DNA of 6,438 nt, taken from an uncultured Rhodospirillales bacterium. Lineage in GTDB: Bacteria > Pseudomonadota > Alphaproteobacteria > CACIAM-22H2. Under the pieces are notes generated by a model, which saw nothing but the letters and a program-made list of their open reading frames with translations, ran no database searches and was not told where the DNA came from. This document shows positions 1 to 6,383 of the stretch, one piece after another. The position numbers and the translations under genes are program-made. Every line of letters begins with the position of its first letter. Within the stretch, counting starts at the first letter, position 1. The stretch lies in contig CALANV010000026.1 in assembly GCA_937926175.1 (NCBI GenBank), positions 1 to 6,438 on the forward strand, written 5' to 3'.

Positions 1-91
1 GGAAATCCGCTGGCGGCGTCTCCTTGCGCCGCATGTGCGTCAGCTTGTGCTGGATAAGCGGATGATCGATCAATCGCGTCCGGCTGCTCAT
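1..91 (-). CDS. upp: Uracil phosphoribosyltransferase, N-terminal fragment (cut by window edge)
   Basis: Uracil phosphoribosyltransferase is a cytoplasmic pyrimidine-salvage enzyme that makes UMP from uracil and PRPP. Only the first 30 codons lie in the window. The minus-strand translation from the ATG at 91 reads MSSRTRLIDHPLIQHKLTHM and continues RRKETPPADF. From knowledge of the family, this matches the conserved Upp N-terminus: the DHPLIQHKLT block, a basic/acidic stretch (usually MR-K/D-x-T), then a Phe that normally begins FRELL. The start is firm because a near-perfect Shine-Dalgarno GGAGGT sits 4 bases upstream. The PRPP-binding and uracil-binding motifs of the C-terminal half lie outside the window and cannot be checked. 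The gene is transcribed divergently from the glycan cassette to its right and is probably functionally unrelated to it. Confidence 0.85.
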   Translation of the reverse strand, partial: MSSRTRLIDHPLIQHKLTHMRRKETPPADF

Positions 92-95
92 GGAC

Positions 96-101
96 ACCTC
101 C
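96..101 (-). promoter_or_regulatory. Shine-Dalgarno site of upp
   Basis: On the minus strand the bases read GGAGGT, followed by GTCC and the ATG at 91. This is a close match to the anti-16S consensus at a short but workable spacing. It fixes the upp start. It also shows that the plus-strand reading frame running through 35-403 is not coding there, since it is antisense to this gene start. Confidence 0.75.
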
Positions 102-110
102 TGCCGCCCG

Positions 111-139
111 AACATAGCAAGCCGCGCAGATCGGCGGAA
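111..139 (-). promoter_or_regulatory. Weak candidate promoter for upp (extended -10)
   Basis: Read on the minus strand, TATGTT (rc of 111-116) is preceded directly by TGC, an extended -10 arrangement. A poor -35 candidate, TTCCGC (rc of 134-139), lies 17 bases further upstream. Matches to the sigma-70 consensus are 4 of 6 and 3 of 6. Transcription would start only about 10-15 bases before the ATG, so the leader would hold little more than the ribosome binding site. In GC-rich DNA such matches arise by chance, so this is only a candidate. Confidence 0.25.
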
Positions 140-186
140 ACCCGATCGGGGCCGGACCGACAATCCGGCATCGAGGTGGAGGATCG

Positions 187-393
187 ATGCTACTCGCGTA
201 TGCCCTACTCTTCATGTCCCCCCCTTGCCGCCGAGTGCCAACGGACGCGACCCCGCCTTCCGTCGGAAGCGGTCGCCCGCGGGCGCCTCGGCTTTCGGAC
301 GCCTGCCGGGAAGCCTACTTCAGATTGCAGGTACCAGTCGTCAGCGTCTGTGTTAAAAGGTTCACGCGTTTCGTCAGGCGCGCTCGACAATGA
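187..393 (+). CDS. Doubtful small ORF, 68 codons, unknown
   Basis: I do not recognise this product. The ATG at 187 is preceded by a good Shine-Dalgarno, GGAGG at 178-182, with 4 bases between. The frame stays open until a TGA at 391-393, only 10 bases before the glycosyltransferase start, which would suit an operon leader gene. The predicted peptide begins with a hydrophobic stretch, MLLAYALLFM, then becomes rich in Arg, Pro and Ser, with three Cys. Against it being real: the Arg/Pro/Ser-rich body is what out-of-frame GC-rich DNA tends to encode, no family is visible, and third-position GC is not clearly biased. It could be a small membrane or secreted peptide, a leader peptide, or chance. 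Confidence 0.22.
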   Translation: MLLAYALLFMSPPCRRVPTDATPPSVGSGRPRAPRLSDACREAYFRLQVPVVSVCVKRFTRFVRRARQ

Positions 394-397
394 GAGG
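392..397 (+). promoter_or_regulatory. Ribosome binding site setting the glycosyltransferase start
   Basis: GAGAGG lies 6 bases before a GTG at 404. No ATG occurs in this frame between codon 62-64, which is antisense to upp, and the conserved fold. The GTG at 404 is therefore the best start: it places the first beta strand of the GT-A fold at residues 5-10, as is usual in the family. An ATG at 399 is followed immediately by TAG, so it is not usable as a gene start. Confidence 0.6.
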
Positions 398-403
398 CAT
401 GTA

Positions 404-1294
404 GTGAGCTCGGACCTGTCAATCGTGATACCTGCGTACAACGAGGAAGCGGGCATCGGCCCCACGCTGGAGAGCGTGCTGCAAGCCTTCCCCGAAGCAG
501 AGGTCATCGTCGTCGACGACTGCAGCAAGGACAGGACCGCCGAAATCGTGTCCGCATATCGGAGCGTCAGGCTGATCCGCCACAAGTTCAATCGCGGTCA
601 GGGCGGCGCGCTCAAGACGGGCATGGGGGCAGCGACCAGAGCCTTCGTCGCGTGGTTCGATGCAGACAACGAGCATCGAACGGCAGATCTGTTGCGGCTT
701 TATGAGCGCATCCGGACCGAACGGCTCGCGGCGGTAATTGGCCAACGCGTGACGCCATCCGCAAATTTGATCCGCGGCGGCGGTAAGTGGCTGATCCGCC
801 TCATCGGACGCGGCCTCAACATCAAAGCCGGCTCCGATCTGAATTGCGGCCTGCGCGTGTTCCGCCGCGACGTGATAATGCGGTATCGAAACCTGATACC
901 GGATCGTTTCAGCGCGAGCCTCATAACCACGCTGATCCTCGTGGAGCAGCGCTACCCGATTGCCTTTGAGCCGGTGAAAACAAGCCCGCGGATCGGACAA
1001 AGCACGGTGAGGCTGCGCGACGGCTTCGAAGCCATTCTATGGTTGCTGCGTGCGGTCATGTTGTTTGCGCCGATGCGGATTTTCCTGCCCTCCGGTCTGT
1101 TCATGGTCGCAGCCGGCGGCCTTTACAGCGCGACGTTGGCCCTGTTCATGGGCCAAGGGCTGCCGGCCGCGGGCGTGCTGCTGATCATCACGGGCCTGCT
1201 CTCGATCATGCTGGGCCTGATCGCGGACCAGATAAGCCAATTGCGCCTGGGCCAGTTACCCGAGGCGAACTTCGTCCGGCTGGAAGAAGAATGA
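404..1294 (+). CDS. Family 2 glycosyltransferase, DPM1/polyprenyl-phosphate sugar transferase type, with two C-terminal membrane helices
   Basis: The predicted 296-residue protein has an N-terminal GT-A catalytic domain and a membrane anchor. Visible motifs are the opening strand LSIVIPAYNEE (5-15), a nucleotide-binding VVDDCSKDRT (36-45), NRGQGGALKTG (63-73), the metal-binding Asp-Ala-Asp at 86-88, the DLNCGLRVFRRD block (145-156) typical of DPM1-like enzymes, and RIGQS (196-200). Two hydrophobic segments follow at about 227-248 and 255-276. Proteins of this layout (DPM1, GtrB and ArnC-like) transfer a sugar from a nucleotide donor to polyprenyl phosphate on the cytoplasmic face. The sugar cannot be read from the sequence. 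The GTG start is chosen because of GAGAGG upstream; a longer reading frame back to 35 runs antisense to upp and has no family match. The stop overlaps the next start by 4 bases (ATGA), so translation is probably coupled. This is the first gene of the five-gene cassette. Confidence 0.88.
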   Translation: MSSDLSIVIPAYNEEAGIGPTLESVLQAFPEAEVIVVDDCSKDRTAEIVSAYRSVRLIRHKFNRGQGGALKTGMGAATRAFVAWFDADNEHRTADLLRLYERIRTERLAAVIGQRVTPSANLIRGGGKWLIRLIGRGLNIKAGSDLNCGLRVFRRDVIMRYRNLIPDRFSASLITTLILVEQRYPIAFEPVKTSPRIGQSTVRLRDGFEAILWLLRAVMLFAPMRIFLPSGLFMVAAGGLYSATLALFMGQGLPAAGVLLIITGLLSIMLGLIADQISQLRLGQLPEANFVRLEEE

Positions 1295-2013
1295 ACAAGT
1301 CACACCGCAGCACCAATTCGGACGAAAGCGCGCATCGGATGTTCGTCGGCCGTCCCCCGGCGTGGAGCCTGATCCGGCCAAAGTCCGTTCTGCAGCACGT
1401 TTGGGATTTCATCGGCGCGCCGCTTCGCCTGGCGCTGCTCCCCGACCATGTGAACGAGCGGCTGCACCTGACGTCATTGCGCGCCGAACGGCTGGCCGTC
1501 GTGTTGCCCGAGCTGCGCGGACGCTGCCTCGACATCGGTGCCGGCGACAACATGTTGATCAGACTGTATGGCGAATGCAAAGCCGGCGGCCCGGAAGCGG
1601 CCTTGGCGGACCAAAGCGTCGGGCTGGACGTCATGGATTGGGGCGGCGGCTGCATCATCGTGCCGGACTGCCGTACCCTCCCGTTCCCGGATTCGAGCTT
1701 CGATACGGTGTCTTTCGTCGCATGCATCAATCACATTCCGGAGCGCGACGAGGCCTTGCGGGAGGCGATCCGCGTGCTTCGACCGGGCGGCCGCGTCCTT
1801 ATCACCATGATCGGACGTCTCATTGGAACCATCGGGCACGCCATATGGTGGTACAGCGAAGACAAGCACAGGGACGTACATCATGACGAGCTCATGGGGA
1901 TGAACCCCCGCGAGATCGAATACTTGTTGCGCAAGGCGGGGTTTGCCGACATCGCGTTGAAGCGCTTTGTTTACGGCCTTAACTGCCTATACATCGCGCA
2001 CAAGCCGAATTGA
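1291..2013 (+). CDS. Class I SAM-dependent methyltransferase
   Basis: The protein has 240 residues, a normal size for a small class I (Methyltransf_11-like) enzyme. The SAM-binding motif I is LDIGAGDN at 80-87; the usual last Gly is replaced by Asn. An acidic residue at D113 (VGLDVMD) fits the ribose-binding strand. DCRTLPFPDSSFDTVSFV (126-143) is the usual D-x-LPF-x-DxSFD block, and RVLRPGGRVLITM (161-173) is the post-catalytic strand. A His-rich segment, EDKHRDVHHDEL, comes later and could line the substrate pocket. The ATG overlaps the preceding stop, and GGAAG at 1282-1286 is the likely ribosome binding site. The first 75 residues are outside the core fold. No membrane segment is evident. 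In this context it probably methylates a sugar or lipid-linked glycan intermediate, but the family is broad and the substrate is unknown. Codons and composition resemble its neighbours. Confidence 0.85.
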   Translation: MNKSHRSTNSDESAHRMFVGRPPAWSLIRPKSVLQHVWDFIGAPLRLALLPDHVNERLHLTSLRAERLAVVLPELRGRCLDIGAGDNMLIRLYGECKAGGPEAALADQSVGLDVMDWGGGCIIVPDCRTLPFPDSSFDTVSFVACINHIPERDEALREAIRVLRPGGRVLITMIGRLIGTIGHAIWWYSEDKHRDVHHDELMGMNPREIEYLLRKAGFADIALKRFVYGLNCLYIAHKPN

Positions 2014-2014
2014 G

Positions 2015-2914
2015 ATGCGTCTGCCCGTTCTGCGATCGGCTCTCGCACTGCTGCTCTCCGCACTTGTCCTGGCGCTGCTTGCGTGCGTCATCGACTTTCG
2101 GGAAAGCGCGGCAATGCTTCGGATGCTGCCGGCGACATCCCTTGCGCCTGCGCTTGTTCTGACGGGCCTGGTTTACATAGCCGGCGGCTTTCGCTTCGCC
2201 AGCTTTGTCGAACGCGTGGCGCGGGTCGGCCCCTATGACGCCATCCGCCTTAATTTTGCGCTCGCTCTTGCAACCCATGCGTTGGGGATTTTGAGCGACA
2301 CGATCCGGATCCGCTATTTGATGCGCCGATACGGGATGGCGCTCAGTGTCTCGATCAGCGCAAGCATTGCCGACCGGCTTCTAAGCACCTGGCTGCTGGC
2401 GTGGGGGCTCTTCCTGCTCCTTCCCTTTGCACCGGGTACGCCATTGGCGCTCGGCGGCTTTGTGCTTCTATTGCTTGGGTTGACCGTCGGGTGGCTGCTG
2501 GCCCACGCAAAATTCTGGCCGGCATGGCTCAGAACGCCGCTATCGTTTTTTGCGCGTAGTGTCATGGACCGTCGTCTGCTGGGGCGCCAGGTGGCCCTGC
2601 AGAGTTCCATCGTGCTCGCCGTCGGCGCGATGCTGTGGCTTCTGGCCCGTGCGCTAGGTGCAGACTTGTCTCTGCTGACGTCAATCGCATTCGCGCCGGC
2701 CGCTCTGCTTGCGACTGTCGTTCCGTTCACTTACGCCGGGTTGGGTGCTCGCGAAACCGTTTTCGCCATCGGGCTCCCGCTCTTTGCACCGGTCACGCCG
2801 GAAAGCGCCGTCGCGCTCAGCCTCGGGCTTGGCGGCTGCTTCCTGATCGGAAGCCTGCCCGGCGTGTTCACCCTGTTCCCGATTCTCAAGGCGCCACTGT
2901 CTCCCGAAGGATAA
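2015..2914 (+). CDS. YbhN/AglD-like membrane protein (lysylphosphatidylglycerol synthase transmembrane family, UPF0104)
   Basis: The protein has 299 mostly hydrophobic residues with about seven or eight predicted membrane segments, starting with one at about 6-26. The family signature is near the C-terminus: VPFTYAGLGARE at 236-247, matching the P-x-S/T-x-x-G-x-G-x-RE pattern of the PF03706 family, followed by the final helices. The cytoplasmic lysyltransferase domain that MprF carries is absent, so it is not a lysyl-phosphatidylglycerol synthase. Stand-alone members, such as archaeal AglD and bacterial YbhN, are often found in glycan and lipid loci and are suspected of lipid-linked substrate transport, but few are characterised. 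The start at 2015 is one base after the methyltransferase stop; the frame is open further upstream but would run into the methyltransferase. No strong ribosome binding site is visible, so coupled translation is likely. Here it may flip or handle the lipid-linked sugar. Confidence 0.8.
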   Translation: MRLPVLRSALALLLSALVLALLACVIDFRESAAMLRMLPATSLAPALVLTGLVYIAGGFRFASFVERVARVGPYDAIRLNFALALATHALGILSDTIRIRYLMRRYGMALSVSISASIADRLLSTWLLAWGLFLLLPFAPGTPLALGGFVLLLLGLTVGWLLAHAKFWPAWLRTPLSFFARSVMDRRLLGRQVALQSSIVLAVGAMLWLLARALGADLSLLTSIAFAPAALLATVVPFTYAGLGARETVFAIGLPLFAPVTPESAVALSLGLGGCFLIGSLPGVFTLFPILKAPLSPEG

Positions 2915-2921
2915 TGAAGTG

Positions 2922-4409
2922 ATGCCCGCTGCCGCACACCTGCGAACCGGCTGGTCGACCATCTTCTTTGCCCTCTGCCTGTGCCTGTTTGCGGCAACGG
3001 GATTTTGGCACCAGGGCCAGTCCGGCCTGTATCCGGACGACGACAATCTGTGGCTTTACTTCCTGTCGCGCAAAATCGCCGAACCCGTGAAGGGACGCGA
3101 CCTGGAAGAAGCCGTGATATCGTTCGCGCAAACACGAAACGCCGTGAAGCACAGCATCGCAAGACTCGAGATGCGGCGCGATTACGGGCTCAACTACGCC
3201 CTTCCCGTGATTGCATGGAACCGGCTGCAGAACTTCGTTTCCCCGCCAAAGAACACGGCGGATTATCCCACATACCTGGGAACCACCGTCACATTGATGT
3301 TCGCGGCGACGGCCGGCGTCGCCTGGTTGATGCTTCTGGTTGTGCTGGTGTTTCTGCGCGACCGGCGCTTTGTCGCCGCGGCCGCGCTGGGACTGGGTGT
3401 GGTCGCGCTTCTGTCCTTGATGCCAAATGAAGTGCCGTCGATGGTGCTGATGGGCGTAACGAATCCATTGGCTGCACTCAAGAACCTCGTTTGTTTCATA
3501 CTCAATCCAAGACACGGTTTCAGCGTCTTCAGCTTTACGCCCCGCAATTATCTCTCCGTTCTGGCGGTCGCGCTGTTCGCCTTGCGATGGTCGGGCGTCG
3601 GGGCGCGATGGCTGTACCTGCTTTTGCTGCCGATGTTCGGGGTGCATTCCAGTTTGACGCTGCTGCTGCTCGTTCACCTCGTCGCGCTCGATCTGTTTCG
3701 CCGGCGCGCGGTATTACGGGATCCCATCGTCCTTCTGCTCATCGCCACCGGTTTCGGTTATGGCCTCTGGCGCGAAACGTTGTGGCCGACGGTTGCCGGT
3801 TCCGTTTTTATCCAGGCAGCGCTTGCCGCCTTCTTTGCCCTGCTGGCCTTCGCGATTTGGTCGAAGCATCCGCTCGGCTGGATTCGCGGTCTTTGGCCAC
3901 GCGCATCGCAATGGCTGGATTTATCCGGCAAATGGCTATTCCAAAGATCGCCATGGGGCGGCGACCTGCTTCTGATCGCCGCGTTCTGGGCAGCGTCATT
4001 TCTGCCGGTTGCGCTCATCAGCCTGTTCATGAGCGATCTGCAGAACATCTATTTCTGGCATCAGCTTCATGGTCGAGCCATCGGCCTGTTGCAGCCCGTA
4101 TTTTTCTTCGGCACCGCCATGTATCTGGTGACACGATTCCCGGCTTGCCGCTGGACCATGATTGTTGCGGTTCTGGCGCTGGTATGGAGCCTGGGTTTCG
4201 TCTATCAGAATCACTCGAAGCCGCCGCTATGGGAATGGTTCGCGCAGCGAGCCCAGAGAATCGAGGCCATGTTATCGGGCCATTTGCCTGTGCCGTTGGG
4301 CGAAGGCTTCGTATTCAACGAACCCGTGACCTACTATGCGCTTGGCCAGATGTTGACGCTGAATGTCGACCGCCGCGATGACCTCTGGCGGACGGCACGG
4401 GCACCCTGA
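2922..4409 (+). CDS. Polytopic inner-membrane protein of unknown family, possibly GT-C-like
   Basis: I do not recognise this family. The protein has 495 residues, or 496 if the GTG at 2919 is used; AAGGA at 2907-2911 suits either start. It has roughly ten to eleven hydrophobic segments: about 13-28, 119-145, 150-167, 172-194, 210-222, 229-258, 269-283, 290-313, 347-369, 386-404 and 410-428. The first helix is followed by a polar loop of about 90 residues that begins GLYPDDDNLWLYF, with Asp at 39-41. The last 65 residues form a soluble tail. Another conspicuous polar patch is NPRHGFSVFSFTPRN (195-209). GT-C glycosyltransferases carry acidic catalytic residues in the loop after helix 1, so a sugar transfer role from a polyprenyl-phosphate donor fits the first gene of the cassette. 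This is inference from topology and context. A polymerase, ligase or flippase is equally possible. Confidence 0.7.
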   Translation: MPAAAHLRTGWSTIFFALCLCLFAATGFWHQGQSGLYPDDDNLWLYFLSRKIAEPVKGRDLEEAVISFAQTRNAVKHSIARLEMRRDYGLNYALPVIAWNRLQNFVSPPKNTADYPTYLGTTVTLMFAATAGVAWLMLLVVLVFLRDRRFVAAAALGLGVVALLSLMPNEVPSMVLMGVTNPLAALKNLVCFILNPRHGFSVFSFTPRNYLSVLAVALFALRWSGVGARWLYLLLLPMFGVHSSLTLLLLVHLVALDLFRRRAVLRDPIVLLLIATGFGYGLWRETLWPTVAGSVFIQAALAAFFALLAFAIWSKHPLGWIRGLWPRASQWLDLSGKWLFQRSPWGGDLLLIAAFWAASFLPVALISLFMSDLQNIYFWHQLHGRAIGLLQPVFFFGTAMYLVTRFPACRWTMIVAVLALVWSLGFVYQNHSKPPLWEWFAQRAQRIEAMLSGHLPVPLGEGFVFNEPVTYYALGQMLTLNVDRRDDLWRTARAP

Positions 4410-4418
4410 ACGGACTCC

Positions 4419-6305
4419 ATGTGCGGCTTGGCGGGGATTTTCTGGCGCGACGGCCGGCCGGTCGATTCGCTCGTCCTCGAGCGGATGACGCGCGCCCTCG
4501 CCCATCGCGGACCGGACGGTGAAGGTTGCTGGACCGAAAACAACGTCGGTCTCGGCCATCGGCGTCTTGCGATACGCGAACTGTCGCAACTCGGGGCGCA
4601 ACCGATGGCAAGCCCCGATGGCCAGGTGGTCGTTGTCTTCAACGGCGAGATTTACAACGACCGCGCATTGAAGGCGGAGCTGACGCGCGAGTTCGGAACC
4701 GTTTTCCGCTCGCAAAGCGACACGGAAGTTCTGCCGGCCGGGTATCAGGCCTGGGGCCTCGAGCTTTTCAACCGTCTCGAGGGCATGTTCGCGATCGCGT
4801 TATGGGACAAGGCCCGGCAAAGGCTCGTTCTTGCGCGCGATGGCGTCGGCATCAAGCCCCTGTACTACTTCGCCGACGGGAACGTCGTGCGCTTCGGAAG
4901 CGAAATCAAGGCATTGCTGTCGGATCCGACGCAGCCTTGTCGTCTGAGCGTTTCGGATCTGGCCCATTATCTGACGCTTGGATATCCGGCGCCGACGCGC
5001 AGCCTTCTCGCCGGCGTACGCCAGGTCCCGCCGGGCAGCGCGGTCGTTTTCACGTCATCCGCCATCGACACGCACACGTTCTGGCGCCCCAGCCGCTCCG
5101 GCACCGTACGCGACCGCAAGACGGCGCGCGAGGAATTCCGGAGGCTGTTCGCGCGCGTGGTCGAGGAGCAGTTGATCAGCGACGTGCCGATCGGCGTCCT
5201 TCAGAGTGGTGGGATCGACAGCACGCTCATAAGTCTGTCGTTGCCCCGAACCGCAAAGGCGCCGCTCTACTGCGTAAGCTTCAACGAGAAGAGCCACGAT
5301 GAACGGGCCGAGGCCGCAATGGTTGCGGCGGTATCGGGTCGGCCGCTGAACGTCGTCTCGGCGGACGTGGACGATGCCGAAGATGTCCTGCGGAACATTG
5401 TCCGATACAGCGATGGGCAACTGGCGGACTCGAGCACATTTCCGAGCTGGCTCGTGTATCAGGCCGTCAGCAAGTCGGCCCGCGTCGCGTTGAGCGGCGA
5501 TGGCGGCGACGAGTTCTTCGCGGGATACCAGACCTATGGCGTGGCGGGTATTGCCGGCGCTCTGAAGGGGCTTCTGCCGGGCGCAGTTTGGGCCGGGTTG
5601 GGGTATGCCGCGCGGCGACTTGCCGGCGTTTCGGAGAGGCGCGTTCCGCTCGAGGAAAAGCTCGTGCGCTTTCTCCTGGGGCTTGGCGCCTCCGTGCCTC
5701 ATACGGCATGGCGCCAGTATCTTTACCCGCGGGAAGCCCGAATGCTCTGCATGGGCGAGCTACGGGACTGCCTCGAGGAAGATCCCCTCTCCCTCTATGC
5801 CGCAGCCTATCGGAATGCGGCGGGGACGCCGTTCGACCGGGCGCTTCTGGCCGATCAGCAATTCTATCTTCCCGCGGACCTGCTCATGAAGACCGACCGC
5901 ATGAGCATGGCGCACAGCCTCGAGGTGCGCGTTCCGTTTCTCGACCGGCGGATCATGGATTTCGCCGGCAGCCTGGACCGCTCTCTCCTGCTGTCGCCTT
6001 TTGGCCAGGGGAAGCTCCTGCTCCGGCAGGCCGTCGCGGATCTTGGCGGCCCGCAGGCGATCGTTTCGCGCCCAAAGACGGGCTTCAATACGCCGCTCAA
6101 CCGCATGCTGCGGACCGGACTGAAGCGCGTTGCGAAGCGGCTTTTGTCCGATACGCCGCACTGCTTTGCGCCCTGGCTCTCGCCGTCCGCAGTACGGCGC
6201 ATCTGGCAGTCCCATGAAAGAGGCGAGATCAACCACGGCTATCTTCTTTGGACATTGCTCTGCTTTGGACTTTGGCGCGAACAAATGGGGAGCCGCCTGG
6301 AGTGA
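4419..6305 (+). CDS. asnB: Glutamine-hydrolysing asparagine synthetase-like amidotransferase
   Basis: The 628-residue length is normal for AsnB-type enzymes. The N-terminal class II glutaminase domain begins MCG, with Cys2 the expected nucleophile once Met is removed. It keeps RGPDG (30-34), RRLAI (48-52), NGEIYN (75-80) and SDTEV (100-104), so it should release ammonia from glutamine. The C-terminal synthetase domain has the ATP-pyrophosphatase loop SGGIDST (263-269), SGDGGDEFFAGY (359-370), KTDRMSM (491-497), LEVRVPFLD (501-509) and RPKTGF (551-556). All key residues appear present. The canonical RDRxGxKP reads RDGVGIKP (140-147), a mild variation. The family makes asparagine from aspartate, ATP and glutamine, but many paralogues in polysaccharide loci amidate sugar acids or other carboxylates. 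Position as the last gene of a glycan-type cassette, 9 bases after the previous stop, favours the second role. The symbol denotes the family, not a proven reaction. Confidence 0.88.
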   Translation: MCGLAGIFWRDGRPVDSLVLERMTRALAHRGPDGEGCWTENNVGLGHRRLAIRELSQLGAQPMASPDGQVVVVFNGEIYNDRALKAELTREFGTVFRSQSDTEVLPAGYQAWGLELFNRLEGMFAIALWDKARQRLVLARDGVGIKPLYYFADGNVVRFGSEIKALLSDPTQPCRLSVSDLAHYLTLGYPAPTRSLLAGVRQVPPGSAVVFTSSAIDTHTFWRPSRSGTVRDRKTAREEFRRLFARVVEEQLISDVPIGVLQSGGIDSTLISLSLPRTAKAPLYCVSFNEKSHDERAEAAMVAAVSGRPLNVVSADVDDAEDVLRNIVRYSDGQLADSSTFPSWLVYQAVSKSARVALSGDGGDEFFAGYQTYGVAGIAGALKGLLPGAVWAGLGYAARRLAGVSERRVPLEEKLVRFLLGLGASVPHTAWRQYLYPREARMLCMGELRDCLEEDPLSLYAAAYRNAAGTPFDRALLADQQFYLPADLLMKTDRMSMAHSLEVRVPFLDRRIMDFAGSLDRSLLLSPFGQGKLLLRQAVADLGGPQAIVSRPKTGFNTPLNRMLRTGLKRVAKRLLSDTPHCFAPWLSPSAVRRIWQSHERGEINHGYLLWTLLCFGLWREQMGSRLE

Positions 6306-6383
6306 TCGACCCGTACCTGGCCGACGTTCCGGACGGTGGCGGTGCTGCGGCATCGCAGGTTTCCCGAGATGGACAGGGACCGA

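Larger units (their letters stand above)
92..403. other. Divergent intergenic spacer between upp and the glycan cassette
   Basis: This roughly 310-base spacer must carry the start signals of both upp (leftward) and the five-gene cassette (rightward). It contains a perfect 10-base palindrome CCCGATCGGG at 141-150, and directly after it an inverted repeat GCCGGA/TCCGGC at 151-156 and 164-169. Further on are CTTCCG-T-CGGAAG at 257-269 and a perfect 12-base palindrome CGCCCGCGGGCG at 274-285. None is followed by a T-run, so they do not look like intrinsic terminators. No good sigma-70 promoter facing the cassette was found. The best is TTGCAG at 325-330 with the poor TGTTAA at 351-356 and a 20-base gap, too weak to annotate. 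A doubtful small ORF at 187-393 is listed separately. Confidence 0.6.

Noticed and set aside
35..403. N-terminal extension of the glycosyltransferase reading frame
   Set aside because: It is antisense to the upp start and divergent spacer, looks compositionally random and has no family match. The GT-A fold begins right after the GTG at 404, which has its own ribosome binding site.
419..1000. Minus-strand open frame of 193 codons opposite the glycosyltransferase
   Set aside because: It mirrors a well-supported plus-strand gene, and its translation shows no domain or good start signal. Long antisense frames are common in GC-rich DNA. The same applies to the long minus-strand frames at 2886-3677, 5055-5702 and 5760-6353.
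3491..4381. Plus-strand 296-codon frame inside the membrane protein gene
   Set aside because: It is a shifted frame rich in Arg, Ala, Gly and Ser. The in-phase frame gives coherent membrane helices, so this one is a shadow.
5588..6217. Plus-strand 209-codon frame inside the amidotransferase gene
   Set aside because: It overlaps the region encoding the conserved synthetase motifs in the other frame and has Arg/Pro/Gly-rich composition with no recognisable fold.
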